Origin: an uncultured Bacilli bacterium
Lineage (GTDB): Bacteria > Bacillota_I > Bacilli_A > RF39 > UBA660
NCBI GenBank assembly: GCA_947629395.1
Contig: CANRDQ010000035.1
Location: 1-12,958 of the forward strand
Direction: 5' to 3'
DNA length: 12,958 nucleotides
In this document: piece after piece, positions 10,050 through 12,958 of the stretch
Position numbering within the stretch: the stretch's first letter is position 1
Layout of the letters: each line of letters starts with the position of its first letter
Notes under the pieces: model-generated
What the model saw: only the letters and a program-made list of their open reading frames with translations
Databases searched by the model: none
Told to the model about the DNA's origin: nothing
Made by a program: the position numbers and the translations under genes

Positions 10050-10062
10050 TAGTTTTTGCTAA
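10036..10062. promoter_or_regulatory. Second, degenerate CIRCE-like repeat overlapping the -35
   Basis: TTAGCACTT, exactly 9 nt, then TTTTGCTAA. The first arm matches the CIRCE consensus at 8 of 9 positions and the second at 6 of 9. It overlaps the -35 and part of the spacer, 20 nt upstream of the clear CIRCE. HrcA binding here is an inference. Confidence 0.5.
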
Positions 10063-10076
10063 CTTTATTAAAATTT

Positions 10077-10181
10077 TTATTTTTGGACAATTATACTATT
10101 AATTATTTCTATAATTACTTCATCTATACCCTCTTTTATTTCTGTAATTTTCTGATTCCAAAATTCATTTTCTTCCTGCAT
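10077..10181 (-). CDS. Small 34-residue protein, unrecognised
   Basis: The ORF has an ATG preceded by AAAGGAAGG with 7-nt spacing, an excellent ribosome binding site, and ends at TAA. The peptide starts MQEENEFWNQ, then has an acidic amphipathic run (KITEIKEGIDEV) and an isoleucine-rich end (IIEIINSIIVQK). It looks like one amphipathic or peripheral helix, not a classic transmembrane segment. A TATAAT lies about 30 nt upstream and the transporter terminator precedes it, so it could be its own transcript running into the heat-shock promoter region. I cannot name a family. Ribosome-binding quality favours a real gene; length is against certainty. Confidence 0.5.
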   Translation of the reverse strand: MQEENEFWNQKITEIKEGIDEVIIEIINSIIVQK

Positions 10182-10210
10182 ACACTTACCTTCCTTTAAT
10201 TAATTGTTTT

Positions 10211-10216
10211 ATTATA
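10211..10216 (-). promoter_or_regulatory. Candidate -10 for the 34-residue ORF
   Basis: TATAAT (10216-10211 on the minus strand) stands 14 nt upstream of the ribosome binding site. A -35 is not evident; TTGTTA is present but about 20 nt away. Confidence 0.3.
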
Positions 10217-10253
10217 AACTTTAAAAGAAAGCAAATTAACAATTTATGAAAAC

Positions 10254-10289
10254 AAAAAGTAGAAACTCTCTAATTTTACATTTCTACTT
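10254..10289 (-). terminator. Terminator downstream of the cation transporter gene
   Basis: AAGTAGAAA (10289-10281 on the minus strand) pairs perfectly over 9 bp with TTTCTACTT (10265-10257), with a 15-nt loop, and is followed by a T-tract. It lies 30 nt after the transporter stop codon. Confidence 0.7.
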
Positions 10290-10318
10290 CTTATATTCTT
10301 AAAATTAATATAATATTC

Positions 10319-11476
10319 CTAACAATAAGGTCTATTTATATTAAAGATAAAATAATATTTCTTATCTTCATTTTTAAACTTATTATTTAAAACTTTTCTA
10401 ATTTCTTGTTTAGTATATTCTTTTTCAAATGGTTCTTTAATACCAAATATAACATTAATATGACTATCAGATGAAACTACTCTAAGGGCTTGAACAGTTA
10501 AGCTATCATCAAATTCTTTTAAGATTTCTTTGACTTTATTATTTATTTCTTTAGTAAATTCATCATTAGAATTAACAGGATCAGCATGAATAGTTAGGAA
10601 AATATTGTATTTCTCTTTAAATCTTCTTTCGATACTATCCATGATATCATGGGCTTTTATAATAGACATACTATCATCTACTTCGGCATGAACTGTCGCA
10701 AATAACTGAGAAGCTCCATAACTATGAATAATTAAATTATGAATACCTTTTATATCTTTATTTTTAAGTAATTCGTCAGTAATAAATTTTACTTGTTCAG
10801 GAGTTGCTTTTTGTCCTAATAAAGGATCTATTGTTTCTTTAATAAGTTTTATACTAGAGATGATTATAAAGATAGAAACAACTAATCCCATTAAACCATC
10901 AATATTAACTTTTAAAACACCTATCACAAGCATTGAGATTAAAACTACACTAGTACTGATAGCATCATTTCGAGAATCATAAGCCATTGCTTTAATAGTT
11001 GGTGATTTAGAATCATGAGCCAAATCTAAATAAACAAACATTTGTAATAACTTTATTATCACAGCGACAATTAAAACAAAATAAGTGATGGTACTTAAAT
11101 TTAATATTTCAGGATGAATAATTTTATCAATAGATTCTTTAGCGAAGACTACTCCCATTAAAAAGATAAAATAAGCAATAATAGTTCCTGTTAAATACTC
11201 ATATCGAGCATGGCCAAAAGGATGTTCTTCATCAGCTTTTCTTTTAGATAAAGCAAAACCTACTAAAGTAATAATAGAAGACATACAATCAGATAAATTA
11301 TTAAAAGCATCAGCCATTATAGTTACACTACTAGAAGCTAAACCTATAATAACTTTTATAGTACACAAAAACATATTAGTAATAATGCCAAAAATTCCCG
11401 CTAAAAAACCATATTGACTTCTTACTTTAGGATCATTTACATTTTTATAATTCTTAATAAATATTCTTTGTAACAT
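10319..11476 (-). CDS. Cation diffusion facilitator (CDF) efflux protein, probably Mn(II)
   Basis: This 385-residue CDF family protein is an inner-membrane proton-coupled exporter of divalent metals. Six transmembrane helices are predicted in the first ~215 residues, followed by a cytoplasmic metallochaperone-like domain (HSYGASQLFATVHAEVD; LTIHADPVN) and a C-terminal extension with another ferredoxin-like stretch. The transport site reads N59xxxD63 in helix 2 (ADAFNNLSD) and D167xxxD171 in helix 5 (AYDSRND). Zinc transporters usually have HxxxD, and iron-type FieF has DxxxD. The Asn-Asp-Asp-Asp set matches the pneumococcal manganese exporter MntE, so Mn(II) is likely but inferred. AAGGTGA precedes the ATG. 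It follows rnhB by 17 nt, probably in one transcript, and has its own terminator. Confidence 0.92.
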   Translation of the reverse strand: MLQRIFIKNYKNVNDPKVRSQYGFLAGIFGIITNMFLCTIKVIIGLASSSVTIMADAFNNLSDCMSSIITLVGFALSKRKADEEHPFGHARYEYLTGTIIAYFIFLMGVVFAKESIDKIIHPEILNLSTITYFVLIVAVIIKLLQMFVYLDLAHDSKSPTIKAMAYDSRNDAISTSVVLISMLVIGVLKVNIDGLMGLVVSIFIIISSIKLIKETIDPLLGQKATPEQVKFITDELLKNKDIKGIHNLIIHSYGASQLFATVHAEVDDSMSIIKAHDIMDSIERRFKEKYNIFLTIHADPVNSNDEFTKEINNKVKEILKEFDDSLTVQALRVVSSDSHINVIFGIKEPFEKEYTKQEIRKVLNNKFKNEDKKYYFIFNINRPYC

Positions 11477-11493
11477 TTTATCACCTTATTATA

Positions 11494-12111
11494 TTATTTT
11501 TGTTTTTCTATTATTTTTTGAACTGGTCCATAACTTCTACGATGTTGAGGAATTATTCCATATTCTTCAAGAGCTTCTAAATGTTTTTTAGTTGGATAAC
11601 CTTTATTCTTTTTAAAATCATACATAGGATATTGTTTATCTAATTCATACATCATTCTATCTCTGGTTACTTTCGCAATAACACTAGCGGCACTTATAGT
11701 AATACTTTTTAAATCTCCTTTAATAATAGAAGTTGTAGGAATTTCTAATTCTAAAGGCATAGCATCAATTAGTATATGTTCTGGTTTAATTTGTAAATTA
11801 GAAATAGCTTCTTTCATAGCTAATTTTGTTGCCTCATAAATATTTACTTCATCGATTTTCTTTTCATCAATTATTCCTACTCCTACCGCTAAAGCTTGTT
11901 CTTTGATTTTCTCATAAAACATATCTCTTTTCTTTTCACTAAGTTTCTTGGAGTCAGTAAGTCCCTCTAAATCAAATTTTTCTGGAAATATAACGGCAGC
12001 CGCTACTACTGGTCCAACTAGGGGTCCTCTGCCTACTTCATCAACTCCCGCAATTAATTTTATACCTTTACTTCTAAGCTCTTTTTCATATTTTTCATTA
12101 TCTATATCCAT
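11494..12111 (-). CDS. rnhB: Ribonuclease HII
   Basis: RNase HII removes ribonucleotides misincorporated in DNA and RNA primers. The 205 residues are a full-length enzyme. Catalytic carboxylates are Asp24 and Glu25 in [11 protein letters not shown], Asp116 in LIDAMPLE and Asp133 in [21 protein letters not shown]; the substrate-contacting GRG (27-29) and the C-terminal [15 protein letters not shown] and HRRSYGP motifs are also present. GGAGGG lies 7 nt before the ATG. It is separated from obg by a terminator and is 17 nt ahead of the CDF gene, with which it likely shares a transcript; I see no functional link between the two. Confidence 0.97.
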   Translation of the reverse strand: MDIDNEKYEKELRSKGIKLIAGVDEVGRGPLVGPVVAAAVIFPEKFDLEGLTDSKKLSEKKRDMFYEKIKEQALAVGVGIIDEKKIDEVNIYEATKLAMKEAISNLQIKPEHILIDAMPLELEIPTTSIIKGDLKSITISAASVIAKVTRDRMMYELDKQYPMYDFKKNKGYPTKKHLEALEEYGIIPQHRRSYGPVQKIIEKQK

Positions 12112-12147
12112 TGTCTAACCCTCCAGTTAATAACTACTTTATATAAC

Positions 12148-12160
12148 ATTATATATTATA
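12148..12160 (-). promoter_or_regulatory. Candidate -10 cluster for rnhB
   Basis: Two TATAAT hexamers (12160-12155 and 12153-12148 on the minus strand) lie between the obg terminator and rnhB. No good -35 is seen because that position falls in the terminator tail, so only the -10 is supported. Confidence 0.35.
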
Positions 12161-12161
12161 C

Positions 12162-12198
12162 AATAAAAAAACTGAAAAATCTCTTCTTTTTCAGTTTT
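12162..12198 (-). terminator. Rho-independent terminator of obg
   Basis: AAAACTGAAAAA (12198-12187 on the minus strand) pairs perfectly over 12 bp with TTTTTCAGTTTT (12179-12168) around a 7-nt loop, followed by a T-tract. It begins 6 nt after the obg stop. Confidence 0.88.
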
Positions 12199-12204
12199 AT
12201 TTTC

Positions 12205-12958
12205 TTAATCACGATATTCAAAATAGAAATCTAGGATACGTACTTGATCTCCTTCTTTAGCGCCTAACTCTTTTAGTTTATCATCTACACCTAGTCTTCT
12301 AAGTTTTTTAATAAATCTATTCATTCCTTCTTCGGACTCGGTTTTAGTCATTCTAAATAGAGTTTCTAATTTCTTACCAGTAATAGCCCAACAATCTTCA
12401 TCTTCTTTAATAATTTCATAAGGTTTTTCTTTTTCGAATTTATAAAGAACATGACTTTCAAAGGCATCCTCTTCATATAAAGGATCATTTGGTAATTCAT
12501 CTAATATTTCACCAAGATAATTAATAACATCATCTAGTCCTGTATTAGTAGCAGCACTAACTTCAAAGATTTTAATATCTCCTATTTTCTTTTTGAATTC
12601 TTCTAAATTATCTTTTGCAGCAGCTAAATCCATTTTATTAGCAATAATTATTTGAGGTTTCTTTAAAAGTTTTTCTGAGAAAGCTTCTAATTCTTTATTT
12701 ATTAAGACATAATCTTCATAAGGATCTCGACCTTCACTTCCGGCCATATCTATAACATGAGCAATTACTCTAGTTCTTTCGATATGTTTTAGGAACCTAT
12801 CTCCTAAACCTTCTCCTTTAGAAGCTCCTTCAATAAGACCTGGAAGATCCGCAATTACAAAACTACGATTGTTAACGGCCTTCGCAACTCCTAAATTAGG
12901 AACAAGAGTTGTAAAGTGATAGGCAGCTATTTTAGGTTTAGAATGTGATACACAAGAG
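12205..12958 (-). CDS. obg: GTPase Obg/CgtA, 3' part (5' end outside the window)
   Basis: Obg is an essential GTPase in late 50S ribosome assembly and stress response. The open frame continues past the internal ATG at 12747 to the window edge; 250 residues are visible and the N-terminal Obg fold and P-loop lie outside. Seen are KPKIAAYHFTTLVPNLG (switch I, G2), the G3 motif DLPG in IADLPGLIEGASKGEGLG, RTRVIAHVIDM, G4 NKMD and G5 SAAT. The C-terminal OCT domain (last ~80 residues) shows CWAITGKKLETLFRMT, RFIKKLRRLGVDDKLKELGAKEGDQVRI and FEYRD. It is intact as far as it can be read. Start and upstream neighbours cannot be judged. Confidence 0.97.
   Translation of the reverse strand, partial: SCVSHSKPKIAAYHFTTLVPNLGVAKAVNNRSFVIADLPGLIEGASKGEGLGDRFLKHIERTRVIAHVIDMAGSEGRDPYEDYVLINKELEAFSEKLLKKPQIIIANKMDLAAAKDNLEEFKKKIGDIKIFEVSAATNTGLDDVINYLGEILDELPNDPLYEEDAFESHVLYKFEKEKPYEIIKEDEDCWAITGKKLETLFRMTKTESEEGMNRFIKKLRRLGVDDKLKELGAKEGDQVRILDFYFEYRD

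Noticed and set aside
12205..12747. Taking the ATG at 12747 as the start of the Obg gene
   Set aside because: The frame stays open upstream to the window edge and encodes conserved switch I and DLPG motifs, so this Met is internal.

Overview
The window is a stretch of a low-GC, Gram-positive-type bacterial chromosome. Every recognisable gene lies on the minus strand, so transcription runs from the high-coordinate end to the low end. The lineage evidence is: strong AT bias, AAGGAGGTGA-like ribosome binding sites, a DnaK N-terminal lobe that looks like the shorter Gram-positive form, an Obg with a C-terminal OCT domain, and a CIRCE/HrcA heat-shock operon. One gene stops at TGA and tryptophans use TGG, so the standard bacterial code applies, not the mycoplasma code. 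An uncultured Bacilli-like or Erysipelotrichia-like gut lineage fits, but the sequence alone does not fix the taxon.

Layout in transcription order. (1) 12958-12205: the 3' part of the ribosome-assembly GTPase gene obg, cut by the window edge, followed by a strong terminator. (2) 12111-10319: rnhB (RNase HII) and, 17 nt later, a CDF metal efflux transporter whose membrane site residues (Asn/Asp/Asp/Asp) suggest manganese; a terminator follows. (3) 10181-10077: an unannotated 34-codon ORF with a good ribosome binding site. (4) 10062-3503: the class I heat-shock operon hrcA-grpE-dnaK-pepF-dnaJ. It has a near-consensus promoter, one clear CIRCE operator just downstream of the -10, and a second degenerate CIRCE-like repeat over the -35. 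The genes are tightly packed and several are translationally coupled. The M3-family oligopeptidase gene pepF sits between dnaK and dnaJ. The operon ends in a hairpin whose loop holds the dnaJ stop codon. (5) 3447-2341: tgt, tRNA-guanine transglycosylase, with its own extended -10 promoter and terminator. (6) 2090-1503: a CYTH-domain protein with a degenerate signature. (7) 1502-1: a different-looking end, with a roughly 0.6 kb gene-poor stretch holding two tiny ORFs (one resembling the first residues of a Rel/SpoT protein, one a single membrane helix), then a kinase-fold protein that lacks the catalytic aspartate and uses less AT-biased codons.

The chaperone genes form one functional unit. 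HrcA represses the operon through CIRCE. DnaK, DnaJ and GrpE form the Hsp70 cycle, and co-transcribed PepF could clear peptides during protein-folding stress. obg, rnhB and tgt are housekeeping genes for ribosome assembly, genome maintenance and tRNA modification.

Most of the window is conserved core genome and I see no clear, complete new multi-gene system. The points most worth a second look are the His/Cys-rich tail on GrpE, the doubled CIRCE arrangement, pepF inside the chaperone operon, the catalytically altered kinase-like protein, and the small ORFs.
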